In this document: positions 16,647 to 25,544 of the stretch, piece after piece
Layout of the letters: each line of letters starts with the position of its first letter
Numbering within the stretch: the stretch's first letter is position 1
Assembly: GCF_004362515.1 (NCBI RefSeq)
Contig: NZ_SNXU01000001.1
Span: forward strand, 186,001-250,000
From: Actinokineospora alba
Lineage (GTDB): Bacteria > Actinomycetota > Actinomycetes > Mycobacteriales > Pseudonocardiaceae
Direction of reading: 5' to 3'
Length of the DNA: 64,000 nt
Position numbers and translations under genes: made by a program
Notes under the pieces: model-generated
What the model saw: the letters and a program-made list of their open reading frames with translations, nothing else
Database searches by the model: none
Told to the model about the DNA's origin: nothing

Positions 16647-18149
16647 TTAGCTGCAGCGTTCCAGGATGAGTTCCCGGACGCGCTTGGCGTCGGCCTGGCC
16701 CTTGGTCGTCTTCATGACCGCGCCGACGATGGCGCCCGCGGCGGCGACCTTGCCGTCGCGGATCTTGTCGGCGACGTCCGGCTGGGCGGCCAGCGCCTCG
16801 TCGATGGCGGCGTAGAGCGCCGAGTCGTCCGAGACGACCTTGAGGCCGCGCTTCTCGACGACGTCCTCCGGCTCACCCTCGCCTTCGAGGACTCCGTCGA
16901 CGACCTCGCGGGCCAGCTTGTTCGTCAGGCTGCCGTCGGCGACCAGGGCGATCACCTTCGCCACCTGGGCGGGCGTGATCGGCAGGTCGCCGAGCTCGAC
17001 ACCGCGGTTGTTGGCCTGCTGGCTCAGGTACGACACCCACCACGAGCGGGCCTCGGCGGGCGAGGCCCCAGCGGCGACCGTGGTGGCGATCAGGTCGATC
17101 GCACCGGCGTTGATCAGGTCGCGCAGTTCCAGGTCGGTGAGGTTCCACTCGGCCTGGACCCGCTTGCGGCGCTGCGCGGGCAGCTCCGGCAGGGTCAGGC
17201 GCAGTTCCTCGACCCACTCGCGGGACGGGGCGATCGGGACCAGGTCGGGCTCCGGGAAGTACCGGTAGTCCTCCGAGGTCTCCTTGCGCCGCCCGGCGCG
17301 CGTGGTGCCCGACGCCTCCTCGAAGTGCCGGGTCTCCTGCAGGATCGACCCGCCTTCGACCAGGATCGCCGCCTGCCGGGTCATCTCGTGCCGCACGGCC
17401 CGTTCGACGCTGCGCAGCGAGTTGACGTTCTTGGTCTCGGTGCGGGTGCCGAACTCCGTGGCGTCCTTGGCCATCAGCGAGATGTTCGCGTCGCAGCGCA
17501 GGGAACCCTGGTCCATCCGCACGTCGGACACGTCGAGCGCCTTGAGCAGGTCGCGCAGGGTGCTGACGTAGGCGCGGGCCACCTCGGGAGCCCGCTCGCC
17601 GGTGCCCTCGATCGTCTTGGTGACGATCTCGATCAGCGGCACACCCGCGCGGTTGTAGTCGAGCAGCGAGTGCTCGGCGCCGTGGATGCGGCCGGTGGCG
17701 CCGCCGACGTGCAGCGACTTGCCGGTGTCCTCCTCCATGTGGGCGCGCTCGATCTCCACGCGGAAGATCTCGCCGTCGTCGAGGGTGACGTCGAGGTAGC
17801 CGTTGAAGGCGATCGGCTCGTCGTACTGCGACGTCTGGAAGTTCTTCGGCATGTCCGGGTAGAAGTAGTTCTTCCGGGCGAAGCGGCACCACTCAGCGAT
17901 CTCGCAGTTGAGCGCGAGGCCGATGCGGATGGCCGACTCGACGCCGATGGCGTTGAGCACCGGCAGCGCGCCGGGCAGTCCGAGGCACACCGGGCACACC
18001 TGGGTGTTCGGCTCGCCGCCGAAGGTGACCGGGCAGCCGCAGAACATCTTGGTGTTGGTGTTGAGCTCGACGTGGACTTCCAGGCCCAGCACCGGGTTGA
18101 AGCGCTCGATGACCTCGTCGTAGTCCATCAGCTCCACAGTGGACGTCAT
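16647..18149 (-). CDS. gatB: Asp-tRNA(Asn)/Glu-tRNA(Gln) amidotransferase subunit B
   Basis: The tRNA-binding and kinase subunit of GatCAB, which converts mischarged Glu-tRNA(Gln) and Asp-tRNA(Asn) to the correct amidated forms. 500 residues. The GatB cradle domain starts FNPVLGLEVHVELNTNTKMF with the zinc cysteines in CGCP...CPVCLGLPGALP, and a C-terminal YqeY-like domain binds tRNA (about 350-500). Its ATGA overlaps the stop of the small membrane-protein gene, so gatC-gatA-orf-gatB is one tightly coupled operon. Subunit order C-A-B is standard. Confidence 0.98.
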   Translation of the reverse strand: MTSTVELMDYDEVIERFNPVLGLEVHVELNTNTKMFCGCPVTFGGEPNTQVCPVCLGLPGALPVLNAIGVESAIRIGLALNCEIAEWCRFARKNYFYPDMPKNFQTSQYDEPIAFNGYLDVTLDDGEIFRVEIERAHMEEDTGKSLHVGGATGRIHGAEHSLLDYNRAGVPLIEIVTKTIEGTGERAPEVARAYVSTLRDLLKALDVSDVRMDQGSLRCDANISLMAKDATEFGTRTETKNVNSLRSVERAVRHEMTRQAAILVEGGSILQETRHFEEASGTTRAGRRKETSEDYRYFPEPDLVPIAPSREWVEELRLTLPELPAQRRKRVQAEWNLTDLELRDLINAGAIDLIATTVAAGASPAEARSWWVSYLSQQANNRGVELGDLPITPAQVAKVIALVADGSLTNKLAREVVDGVLEGEGEPEDVVEKRGLKVVSDDSALYAAIDEALAAQPDVADKIRDGKVAAAGAIVGAVMKTTKGQADAKRVRELILERCS

Positions 18150-18346
18150 TTGTCCCCGCCCTTCCGGAACGCCCGAACCGCGATCAGCGCACTGGTCAGC
18201 GCGACGAAGATGCCGCCGATCGCGTTGGCCAGCAGCAGCCTGTCGTTGTCCTCGCGCGCCTTGCGCAGGCTGGTCACCGCGGACGTCGCCGCCGTCACCG
18301 AGCCGACGACACCGAAGGCGCCCTTGAGATTCTTCACGCCGGCCAT
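18146..18346 (-). CDS. small single-pass membrane protein within the gat operon
   Basis: 66 residues beginning MAGVKNLKGAFGVVGSVTAA. A helical N-terminus and basic middle (SLRKAREDNDR) precede one clear membrane segment (LLLANAIGGIFVALTSALIAV) and a basic tail (RAFRKGGDK). No known family. The start overlaps the gatA stop (TGATG) and the stop overlaps the gatB start (ATGA), so it is translated with the amidotransferase. In M. tuberculosis this position holds pfkA. Possible roles, such as membrane tethering of GatCAB, are speculation. Confidence 0.8.
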   Translation of the reverse strand: MAGVKNLKGAFGVVGSVTAATSAVTSLRKAREDNDRLLLANAIGGIFVALTSALIAVRAFRKGGDK

Positions 18347-19863
18347 CAGTGAGCCACCTCCAGCTCGGGAACGCGGTTGATCAGCGAACCGCCCTGCGCG
18401 GCGTTGCGGGCGGCCTCGTACGCGGCGGCCACGCGGTAGCCGCGATGGTCCTGCAGCGCGGGCGACATGATCTGCAGACCCACGGGCAGACCGTCGTCGT
18501 CCGACAGTCCACTTGGGACACTCAGGGCCGCGTTGCCCGCCAGGTTCGACGGGATCGTGCACAGGTCGGCCTTGTACATGGCCATCGGGTCGTTCGCCCG
18601 CTCGCCGATGCGGAACGCCGTGGTGGGCGTGGTCGGCGAGATGAGCACGTCCACGGTGCCGAACGCGGCGTCGAAGTCACGCGAGATGAGCGTGCGGACC
18701 TTCTGCGCCGAGCCGTAGTACGCGTCGTAGTAGCCCGAGGACAGCGCGTAGGTGCCGAGCATGATCCGGCGCTTGACCTCGGGGCCGAAACCGGCCTCGC
18801 GGGTCAGCGACATGACCTCCTCGGCGCTGCGCGTGGCGTCGTCGCCCACCCGCAGGCCGTAGCGCATGGCGTCGAACCGGGCGAGGTTCGACGAACACTC
18901 GCTCGGCGCGATCAGGTAGTACGCGGGCAGCGCCAGGTCGAAGCTCGGGCAGGACACCTCGACGATCTCCGCGCCCAACTCCTTGAGCTGCGCGACCGCG
19001 GCCTCGAAGGAGGCGAGCACACCCGGCTGGTAGCCGTCACCCGCGAACTGGGTGACCACGCCGACCCGGACACCGCTGAGGTCGCCGTTGGCGCCCTCGC
19101 GGGCCGCGGCGACGACGGGCGGCAGCGGCGCGTCGATCGAGGTGGAGTCCAGCGGGTCGTGGCCGCCGATGACCTCGTGCAGCAGGGCCGCGTCGAGGAC
19201 CGTGCGGGCGCACGGGCCCGCCTGGTCGAGCGAGGAGGAGAACGCGACCAGGCCGTAGCGCGAGACCGTGCCGTAGGTGGGCTTGACGCCGACCGTGCCG
19301 GTGACCGAGCCGGGCTGGCGGATCGAGCCGCCGGTGTCGGTGCCGATCGCGAGCGGGGCCTCGAAGGCGGCCAGCGCCGCGGCCGAGCCGCCGCCGGAGC
19401 CGCCGGGGATGCGGTCGAGGTCCCACGGGTTGTGGGTGGTGCCGTAGGCGGAGTTCTCGGTGGAGGAGCCCATCGCGAACTCGTCCATGTTGGTCTTGCC
19501 GAGGATGACGATGCCCGCCTGGAGCAGCTTCAGGGTGACCGTCGCGTCGTAGGGCGGGTTCCACCCCTCGAGCATCTTCGAGCCGCACGTCGTGGGGGCG
19601 CCCTGCATCGTCAGAACGTCCTTGAGCGCGAGCGGCACACCGGCCAGCGGCGACGCCGCCGGGCGGCCCGCGGCCACGTCCTCGTCGACGGCCTTGGCGG
19701 CCTGCAGCGCGCGCTCGGTGTCGACGTGCAGGAACGCGTGCACGGCGGAGTCCACCGCGCCGATGCGGTCGAGGTGGGCCTGGGCGACCTCGACGGCGGA
19801 GACATCCTTGGCCTGGATCTTCGCGGCCAGTTCGGCGGCGGTCAGGCGGATCAGGTCGGTCAT
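18346..19863 (-). CDS. gatA: amidotransferase subunit A (amidase)
   Basis: Glutaminase subunit of GatCAB, releasing ammonia from glutamine for transfer to the activated aminoacyl-tRNA. 505 residues, standard length. The amidase signature is present: the catalytic lysine region LALKDVLTM near residue 78, GGSGGGSAAALAAF for the cis-serine, and GTDTGGSIRQPGS with the nucleophilic serine. Start overlaps the gatC stop as ATGA; stop overlaps the next start as TGATG. Confidence 0.98.
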   Translation of the reverse strand: MTDLIRLTAAELAAKIQAKDVSAVEVAQAHLDRIGAVDSAVHAFLHVDTERALQAAKAVDEDVAAGRPAASPLAGVPLALKDVLTMQGAPTTCGSKMLEGWNPPYDATVTLKLLQAGIVILGKTNMDEFAMGSSTENSAYGTTHNPWDLDRIPGGSGGGSAAALAAFEAPLAIGTDTGGSIRQPGSVTGTVGVKPTYGTVSRYGLVAFSSSLDQAGPCARTVLDAALLHEVIGGHDPLDSTSIDAPLPPVVAAAREGANGDLSGVRVGVVTQFAGDGYQPGVLASFEAAVAQLKELGAEIVEVSCPSFDLALPAYYLIAPSECSSNLARFDAMRYGLRVGDDATRSAEEVMSLTREAGFGPEVKRRIMLGTYALSSGYYDAYYGSAQKVRTLISRDFDAAFGTVDVLISPTTPTTAFRIGERANDPMAMYKADLCTIPSNLAGNAALSVPSGLSDDDGLPVGLQIMSPALQDHRGYRVAAAYEAARNAAQGGSLINRVPELEVAH

Positions 19864-20159
19864 GCTTCCTCCCCGAGGATGCGCGGAACGCGGAAGCGCC
19901 CGTCCTCGGCGGCGGGTGCCGCGGCGAGTGCCTGCTGCTGGGTGAGCCCGGGTCGAACGAGGTCCGCACGGAAGACGTTGGTCAACGGCACCGCGTGAGA
20001 AGTGGGCGGAATGTCCTGGTCAGCGACGTCACCGACCTTCGCCACGGCCTGCACGATCTGGTCGAGCTGGCCCGCGAACAGGTCCAGTTCTTCTTCGGTG
20101 ACGGCCAGCCTGGCCAGTCTGGCGAGGTGGGCTACCTCGTCACGGGAGATGCTTGGCAC
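19860..20159 (-). CDS. gatC: amidotransferase subunit C
   Basis: A 99-residue stabilising subunit that wraps around GatA and GatB. It begins MPSISRDEVAHLARLARLAV and contains the typical EEELDLFAGQLDQIVQAV helix and the C-terminal FRVPRILGEEA. GTG start at 20159. First gene of the operon; the 237-bp divergent gap to the ACT-protein gene should hold its promoter. Confidence 0.97.
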   Translation of the reverse strand: MPSISRDEVAHLARLARLAVTEEELDLFAGQLDQIVQAVAKVGDVADQDIPPTSHAVPLTNVFRADLVRPGLTQQQALAAAPAAEDGRFRVPRILGEEA

Positions 20160-20396
20160 TCGACGAACCCCCGGGGGTGTCTGCGATGGGACCCCGTGAG
20201 TCTATTTCGCGCAGGACGGAAGCCCCGAACGGGTTGTTCTCAAGGCGCCGGGGGTGTACACCGACCCCATCCCGCGATGCGGTCCGATGGACACCAGCCG
20301 CCGTGTGGGTCACCTGGTCTGCGACAATCGGCGGTCGGCGTAGGGCGTGGACGTTTGGTTTCGCGCACCGAGTAGGAACATCGGGAGGCGTTCGCC

Positions 20397-21050
20397 TTGT
20401 CCTTCCTGATCCGGGTCCAGCTCCCGGACAGCCCCGGAACCCTGGGCGCGGTCGCGACCGCGCTGGGGGCCATCGGGGCAGACATCCTCAGTGTGGACGT
20501 GGTGGAACGCGTGGGCGGTGTCGCCATCGATGACCTCGTCGTCGAACTGCCCGGCGGCAGGCTCCCCGACGTCCTGATCACCGCGGCGGAGTCCGTGGCA
20601 GGCGTCGAGGTGGACGCCGTGCGCCCCTACGCGGGGGTGCTCGACACCCACCGTGAGCTGGAACTGGTCGAGGACGTCGCCGCCGAACCCAACGACGGCC
20701 TGGCGATCTTCACCGAGGGCGTCCCGAAGATCATCCGAGCGGGCTGGGCTTTAGTCATCACCTTCGACGCCGACGGCGCCCACCCCATCGCGTCGAGCAG
20801 CGCGGCGCCGACGGTGCACCGGCTGGAACTGCCGTGGCTGCCGTTAGCCCGGGCGACGGTGCTCGATGGGGAGGAGTCGTGGGTGCCGGAGACCTGGCAG
20901 GAGCTGGGGACCGAACTGGCGGCCACGCCGTTGGGGAAGCCGGACCGGGTGTTGCTGGTCGGGCGTCCGGGTGGGCCGATGTTCCGGGCGGCTGAGGTGG
21001 CGCGGTTGGCGCATCTGGCTGGGATCGTGGCAGTGGTGTTGCCGGACTGA
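20397..21050 (+). CDS. ACT-domain protein (Rv3013-like)
   Basis: 217 residues. An N-terminal ACT domain (SFLIRVQLPDSPGTLGAVATALGAIGADIL, about residues 2-70) is followed by a second domain with GLAIFTEGVPKIIRAGWAL and a C-terminus ending AEVARLAHLAGIVAVVLPD. No enzyme motif, so it is likely a ligand-sensing protein; the ligand is unknown. TTG start supported by GGGAGG 9 nt upstream. Homologues lie between gatC and ligA in mycobacteria, as here. Confidence 0.85.
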   Translation: MSFLIRVQLPDSPGTLGAVATALGAIGADILSVDVVERVGGVAIDDLVVELPGGRLPDVLITAAESVAGVEVDAVRPYAGVLDTHRELELVEDVAAEPNDGLAIFTEGVPKIIRAGWALVITFDADGAHPIASSSAAPTVHRLELPWLPLARATVLDGEESWVPETWQELGTELAATPLGKPDRVLLVGRPGGPMFRAAEVARLAHLAGIVAVVLPD

Positions 21051-21186
21051 TTGCGTTTCGCTGCGCGGTTTGGGCGGGTGGTTCGGCGAGCGGTTTGGTG
21101 CCGGGCAATCCGAGTGGGGCGGTAAGCGGTTTCCTGTAGTGCGCCCAGGTGGTTTGGTGGCCGGGCGCCTTGGGCGTTGGGTGCCC

Positions 21187-21320
21187 GTTTGGGTGGTTCG
21201 CCTTGATTTGGGGACCCCGCCAAATGGGCCTGGCGCGGGCTCAAAAGGTGGGCGAAGTACAGCCCACCCGCGCCGAAAGTTTAGGCCCATTTGCCCCAAA
21301 TCAAGGCGAACCACCCAAAC
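21187..21320 (-). repeat. long palindromic element, copy A
   Basis: A 27-nt arm (21187-21213, starting GTTTGGGTGGTTCGCC) pairs perfectly with 21294-21320. Inside, CAAATGGGCCT (21221-21231) pairs with AGGCCCATTTG (21283-21293), GGCGCGGG with CCCGCGCC, and GGTGGGC with GCCCACC. A 7-nt bulge lies on the 5' side. Read as reverse complement it aligns with copy C at 63211 almost throughout, including flanks. It lies between convergent genes. The preceding bases 21051-21186 are G-rich with nothing else recognised. Confidence 0.9.
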
Positions 21321-21439
21321 AGCCCGTGGGGATCGGACCGTCACCTTTCGCGGGGCTTGCCTTCGCCGGTCGCCGAGTCAAGCCATTCCCTCCCGTGGGA
21401 TTTGTCGCACCGGCCAGACAGGATTGCGGCCTTCGTCCG

Positions 21440-21870
21440 CTGGGGCGCGCCATCGCAGTCCCGCCAAGGCTGACCGCCCATCTCACGGGCGCGCCACAAT
21501 CCGCCCTAAGGACCACGGCACCACCCCCAGGCAGACCATCGCAGTCCCGCCAGGTCTGACCGCCCCATCTCACGGCGCGCCACACCCGCCCGACAGGATC
21601 ACGGCTCCCACCCCTAGGCGCGCCGACGCAGTCCCGCCAGGTCCCACCGCCCAATCCCCACAGGCCCACCACACCACGCCCGAGAGACCACGGCACCCAC
21701 CCCAGGCAGGCCATCGCACTCCCGCCAGGTCTCACCGCCCAAAGCCGACAGGCCCACCACACCCCGCCCGAAGAACCACGCCACCCACTCCCAGGCACGT
21801 CGTCGCACTCCCGCCGGGTTGGACGCCCCTCAGCTCACGGGCCTGCCACACCCTCCCGTCGGCGGCCGCT
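21440..21870. repeat. degenerate 86-89 bp tandem array, non-coding
   Basis: Five copies of a C-rich unit. The marker GCAGTCCCGCC or GCACTCCCGCC begins at 21455, 21541, 21628, 21716 and 21805, giving spacings 86, 87, 88 and 89 bp. Each unit also contains ACCGCCC, a CCACAC segment, a CCACGGCACC-type segment and a CCCAGGCA segment. The drifting, mostly non-multiple-of-3 period argues against coding. It fills the gap up to the GNAT gene. Confidence 0.8.
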
Positions 21871-21882
21871 CGCCCCGGTGGC

Positions 21883-22407
21883 TCAGGCGTCCGGTAGGTC
21901 CAGTTCGAAGGCGATCAGGTGGACTTTCGGGCCCGGGCTCCAATCGCGGTCTGGCAAGCGGGTGAAACCTAAACGCTCGTAGAGGCGGTGGGCGGGGGCC
22001 ATGTTCTGTGAGCTGCACAGCACCACCCTCGGCAAACCGAGTTCCCTGGCCCGGTCGAAGACGGCGCGGATGAGGGCTTCGCCGATGCCTCGGTTGCGGG
22101 CGGTGGGGGCGACGGCGAGCATGCGGAATTCCAGTTCGCCCTCGCGGGAGATTTCGGCGTAGTCGGAGCCGGGTAAGGCGAGGGTGACGGTGCCGAGGAG
22201 GGTGTCGTCGGCGTCGACGGCGACCAGGAGATCCGCGCTGCGCAACCTGCTTGCGGCGTCGGCCAGGCTGGCGGCGTAGCCGCTTGAGTCGGGGCCCAGG
22301 TAGCCGTCGGCGGTGTAGGCGTCGAGGGTGAGGGTGCCGATCTGGTCGACCTCGTCCGCGCGGGCCGAGCGCACCGTGATGCTGGAAGCGTCCACTCGGC
22401 TACTCAT
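21883..22407 (-). CDS. GNAT-family N-acetyltransferase
   Basis: 174 residues with the GNAT fold. The acetyl-CoA loop RNRGIGEALI follows the beta-4 strand LEFRMLAVAPTA; the C-terminal AHRLYERLGFTRLPDRDW is also typical. Substrate unknown. The start overlaps the end of ligA by 8 nt, so it is the last gene of the ligA operon. Ribosomal-protein, antibiotic and small-molecule acetyltransferases all look like this, so no finer call is made. Confidence 0.88.
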   Translation of the reverse strand: MSSRVDASSITVRSARADEVDQIGTLTLDAYTADGYLGPDSSGYAASLADAASRLRSADLLVAVDADDTLLGTVTLALPGSDYAEISREGELEFRMLAVAPTARNRGIGEALIRAVFDRARELGLPRVVLCSSQNMAPAHRLYERLGFTRLPDRDWSPGPKVHLIAFELDLPDA

Positions 22408-24595
22408 CCGTGGCCTCGGCGTTCCCGGCCGCGTCGGCCTTCGCGCTACCGTCGTCAGCGTCCGTGTCGCCGATGGTAGCTACCTCCGTGGCGGCCTCGG
22501 GGCCTTGTTCCAGCAGCACGCGGAAGCCGTCCTCGTCGAGTACGGGGACCTTGAGCTGGATCGCCTTGTCGTACTTCGATCCCGGTGCGTCGCCGACGAC
22601 CACGAAGGCCGTCTTCTTCGACACCGAGCCCGACGCCTTGCCGCCGCGGGCGATGATCGACTCCTTGGCCTCGTCGCGGGAGTAGGTCTCCAGGCTGCCG
22701 GTGACGACGATCGACAGGCCCTCCAAGGTCCTCGGCGTCGAATCGTCGCGTTCCTCTTCCATGCGGACGCCCGCGGCGCGCCACTTGTCGACCACCTCGC
22801 GGTGCCAGTCGACGGCGAACCAGTCTTGGACGGAGGTGGCGATGGTCGGGCCCACGCCCTCGGCGTCGGCGAGTTCCTGTTCGGTGGCCTTGGCGATCGC
22901 TTCGATGGAGCCGAACTCACGAGCCAGTGCCTGGGCCGCGGTGGGGCCGACGTGGCGGATGGAGAGGCCCACCAGAACCTTCCACAGTGGACGGTTCTTC
23001 GCGGTGTCGAGGTTGGCCACCAGCTTGCGGCCGTTCGCCGAGAGCTCCCCGGCCTTGGTGCGGAACAACTCCACCCGCGAGAGCTGCTCCTCATCCAGGG
23101 TGAACACGTCGCCCTCGTCCTGCACCACACCGGAGGTGAGCAGGGCGGCGGCGGCCTCGAAGCCGAGCACCTCGATGTCGAACGCGCCCCGGCCCGCCAA
23201 GTGGAACAGCCGCTCCCGAAGCTGCGCCGGGCAGGACCGGGCGTTGGGACACCGGATGTCGGCGTCGCCCTCCTTCTCGTAGGCCAAGGTGGTGCCGCAC
23301 ACCGGGCACTCGGTGGGCATCTCGAACTCGTAGGCGTCCGGCGGCCGAACCTCGATCACCGGGCCGAGCACCTCCGGGATCACGTCCCCGGCCTTGCGGA
23401 TCACCACGCGGTCGCCGATGAGGACGCCCTTGCGCTTGACCTCCGAGGCGTTGTGCAGCGTGGCCATCGCGACCGTGGACCCTGCCACCTTGACCGGCTC
23501 CATCACCGCGAACGGCGTCACCCGGCCGGTCCGGCCGACGTTGACCTCGATGTTGAGCAGCGTGGTGGTCGCCTCTTCCGGCGGATACTTGTAGGCGATC
23601 GCCCAGCGCGGCGCGCGCGAGGTGGTGCCGAGGCGGCGCTGCAGCGACACCTCGTCGACCTTGATCACCACGCCGTCGATCTCGTGCTCTGCGTCGTGGC
23701 GGTGCTCGCCCCAGTACTTGATGTGCTCGGCGAGCTGGTCGGCCGAGTCGAGCACCTTGGTGTGCCCGGACACTGGCAGCCCCCACGCGGCCAGCGCCCG
23801 GTACGACTCGGACTGCGCGGTGGGCTCGAAGCCCTCGCGCCTGCCCAGGCCGTGGCAGATCAACCGCAGGTTGCGGCTCGCGGTGATCTTCGGGTCCTTC
23901 TGGCGCAGCGACCCGGCGGCGGTGTTGCGCGGGTTGGCGAAGGGCGGCTTGCCCGCCTCCACCAGCCGGGCGTTGAGGTCGGCGAAGTCCTCGACCGTCA
24001 TGAACACCTCGCCGCGCACCTCTACCAGCGCCGGGACGGGGAACTCGTCGCTCGGGGTGAGCCGGTCGGGCACGCCGCGCATCGTGCGGACGTTGAGCGA
24101 GACGTCCTCGCCGGTGCGGCCGTCGCCCCTGGTGAGCGCCCGGGTGAGGCGGCCGTTCTCGTAGAGCAGGTTGATCGCGAGGCCGTCGATCTTCAGCTCG
24201 CACAGGAAGTGCGCGGCCGAGCCGACCTCCTTCTCCACCCGGTCGACCCACCCGCCGAGCTCGTCGAGATCGAACGCGTTGTCCAGGCTGAGCATGCGTT
24301 CGAGGTGGTCTGCCGCGGCGAACTCGGTGGAGAAGGACCCGCCGACCCGCTGGGTGGGCGACTCCGGGGAGACCAGCGACGGGTGCTGCTCCTCGATCGC
24401 CTCCAACTCGCGCAGGAGCGTGTCGAACTCGCCGTCGGAGATCGTCGGCGCGTCGAGCACGTAGTAGCGGAACTGGTGGCCGAGGAGTTCCTCGGACAGC
24501 TCGGCGTGCCGCTCACGCACGTCGGAGGGCACATCCTCGACGCCCTCGACCGCGGCTGGTCGTTCCTGCGGAAGATCCTCGTCAACACTCGTCAC
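22400..24595 (-). CDS. ligA: NAD+-dependent DNA ligase
   Basis: Seals nicks in DNA replication and repair using NAD+. 731 residues in the usual order: Ia domain; adenylation domain with catalytic Lys135 in CELKIDG; OB fold; zinc finger (CPVCGTTL...DIRCPNARSC, four cysteines); helix-hairpin-helix region; BRCT domain from about residue 615. After the BRCT comes an acidic, low-complexity tail (GDTDADDGSAKADAAGNAEA) that is longer than usual and probably disordered. GTG start at 24595. Located after the unknown gene by 38 bp in a long minus-strand operon. Confidence 0.98.
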   Translation of the reverse strand: MTSVDEDLPQERPAAVEGVEDVPSDVRERHAELSEELLGHQFRYYVLDAPTISDGEFDTLLRELEAIEEQHPSLVSPESPTQRVGGSFSTEFAAADHLERMLSLDNAFDLDELGGWVDRVEKEVGSAAHFLCELKIDGLAINLLYENGRLTRALTRGDGRTGEDVSLNVRTMRGVPDRLTPSDEFPVPALVEVRGEVFMTVEDFADLNARLVEAGKPPFANPRNTAAGSLRQKDPKITASRNLRLICHGLGRREGFEPTAQSESYRALAAWGLPVSGHTKVLDSADQLAEHIKYWGEHRHDAEHEIDGVVIKVDEVSLQRRLGTTSRAPRWAIAYKYPPEEATTTLLNIEVNVGRTGRVTPFAVMEPVKVAGSTVAMATLHNASEVKRKGVLIGDRVVIRKAGDVIPEVLGPVIEVRPPDAYEFEMPTECPVCGTTLAYEKEGDADIRCPNARSCPAQLRERLFHLAGRGAFDIEVLGFEAAAALLTSGVVQDEGDVFTLDEEQLSRVELFRTKAGELSANGRKLVANLDTAKNRPLWKVLVGLSIRHVGPTAAQALAREFGSIEAIAKATEQELADAEGVGPTIATSVQDWFAVDWHREVVDKWRAAGVRMEEERDDSTPRTLEGLSIVVTGSLETYSRDEAKESIIARGGKASGSVSKKTAFVVVGDAPGSKYDKAIQLKVPVLDEDGFRVLLEQGPEAATEVATIGDTDADDGSAKADAAGNAEATDE

Positions 24596-24633
24596 GTGTC
24601 AAAGAGTAGCCAGGACGACCGACATTCGGAGGC

Positions 24634-25344
24634 TCAGGAAGCCAGCCTGTGGACAAGTTCGCGCAGCTCCAGCAAACCGATGCTGTCGGCGGGCTCGGTG
24701 TCGGCGGCCTCGACCCGGCGCAGCCGCTCCCCCGCCAGCCGCTCACCCAGCGTGGCGTCCAGCGGGAGGAACGTCATCGCCGCGCGCGCCGACGGCTCCA
24801 GCCCGGCGAGCGCCGGGTGGTAGACCGCGACGTCGACCAGACCCTCCTCGACCTGCGCGTGCACGCGGACATCCGCGAGCGCGACCCGGGTCGCGCCGAG
24901 GTTGACCGTGACCTCCGTCGGGTCGGGGACGGCGGGCACCGAGTCGTGGAACTCCCACAGCGGGGTGTCCGGCTCGGCGGCCGCCTTCCACGCGTCGGTG
25001 TACGGCCGCAGCCGCGGGTCCTCCTGCCCGCTCACCACGAACGCGTAGATCGAGCGGATACCGCGTTCGAGCGAGAAGTGCAGGTCGGGGTGCAGCGCCG
25101 CGACCATCTCGCAGAGCTGGTTCTCGACCCGCTGCGGCTCCCCTTCGCCGAGGGCGGCGGCGACCTCGGGGAGCAGCTGCTGCCACTCGCACCAGAACCG
25201 TTCCGCGAGAACTGCCGGGTCGGGCTGCTCGACCGGGTCACGGGACCGCTTGAACCAGCGCGCTAGCCGCCCGCCACCGACGGAATCACCTGGATCTCGG
25301 CGTCCGCCGCGACCGGTGTGTCCGCCCCGCCCAGATACCGGCAT
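24634..25344 (-). CDS. conserved hypothetical, coupled to MoaD/ThiS-like gene
   Basis: Up to 236 residues; no family recognised with certainty. The conserved-looking part starts RLARWFKRSRDPVEQPDPAV and includes HPDLHFSLERGIRSIYAFVVSGQEDP, LRPYTDAWKAA and VPDPTEVTVNLGATRVALADV. It appears soluble. The start is a puzzle: ATG at 25344 is the only ordinary start before this region and overlaps the MoaD-like gene by 82 bp. The first 26 residues (SGRGGHTGRGGRRDPG) look like out-of-frame shadow of that gene. A non-canonical start near 25265 or a small sequence error are alternatives. Confidence 0.7.
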   Translation of the reverse strand: MPVSGRGGHTGRGGRRDPGDSVGGGRLARWFKRSRDPVEQPDPAVLAERFWCEWQQLLPEVAAALGEGEPQRVENQLCEMVAALHPDLHFSLERGIRSIYAFVVSGQEDPRLRPYTDAWKAAAEPDTPLWEFHDSVPAVPDPTEVTVNLGATRVALADVRVHAQVEEGLVDVAVYHPALAGLEPSARAAMTFLPLDATLGERLAGERLRRVEAADTEPADSIGLLELRELVHRLAS

Positions 25345-25544
25345 TCCTCTCCGTCCACGTAGAAGTTGACGTACCGGCGCAGCCCCCGGTTCTCGTCACG
25401 CAGGCGCCGCTCCAGCGCCGGGTAGCGCTCGCAGACCACGTCGAGCACCCGGGCCAGGGTAGCGGGATCGGGCGCGTCGATCTCGAGTTTCGCCTGCCCG
25501 TCCGCCTTGGCCCGCAGGACCTGGGGCAGCAGCACGGTGATCAT
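25263..25544 (-). CDS. MoaD/ThiS-family sulfur carrier-like protein
   Basis: 93 residues with a beta-grasp ubiquitin-like sequence: MITVLLPQVLRAKADGQAKL at the start, ALERRLRDENRGLRRYVNFYVDGE in the middle, and an exact C-terminal Gly-Gly (VIPSVAGG), the residue pair that is thiocarboxylated in MoaD, ThiS and CysO. No E1-like activating enzyme is nearby. The start overlaps the stop of the BNR gene (TGATG). Function is unknown; molybdopterin, thiamine or cysteine sulfur carriers are possible relatives. Confidence 0.85.
   Translation of the reverse strand: MITVLLPQVLRAKADGQAKLEIDAPDPATLARVLDVVCERYPALERRLRDENRGLRRYVNFYVDGEECRYLGGADTPVAADAEIQVIPSVAGG

Noticed and set aside
21149..21559. A 136-codon frame through palindromic element A (peptide PTRAESLGPF)
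   Set aside because: The same peptide is produced by antisense frames through element C, so these are translations of the palindrome, not genes.
21051..21882. Insertion sequence remnant in the large gap before the GNAT gene
   Set aside because: No transposase fragment or target duplication is visible; the gap is explained by element A and the 87-bp array.
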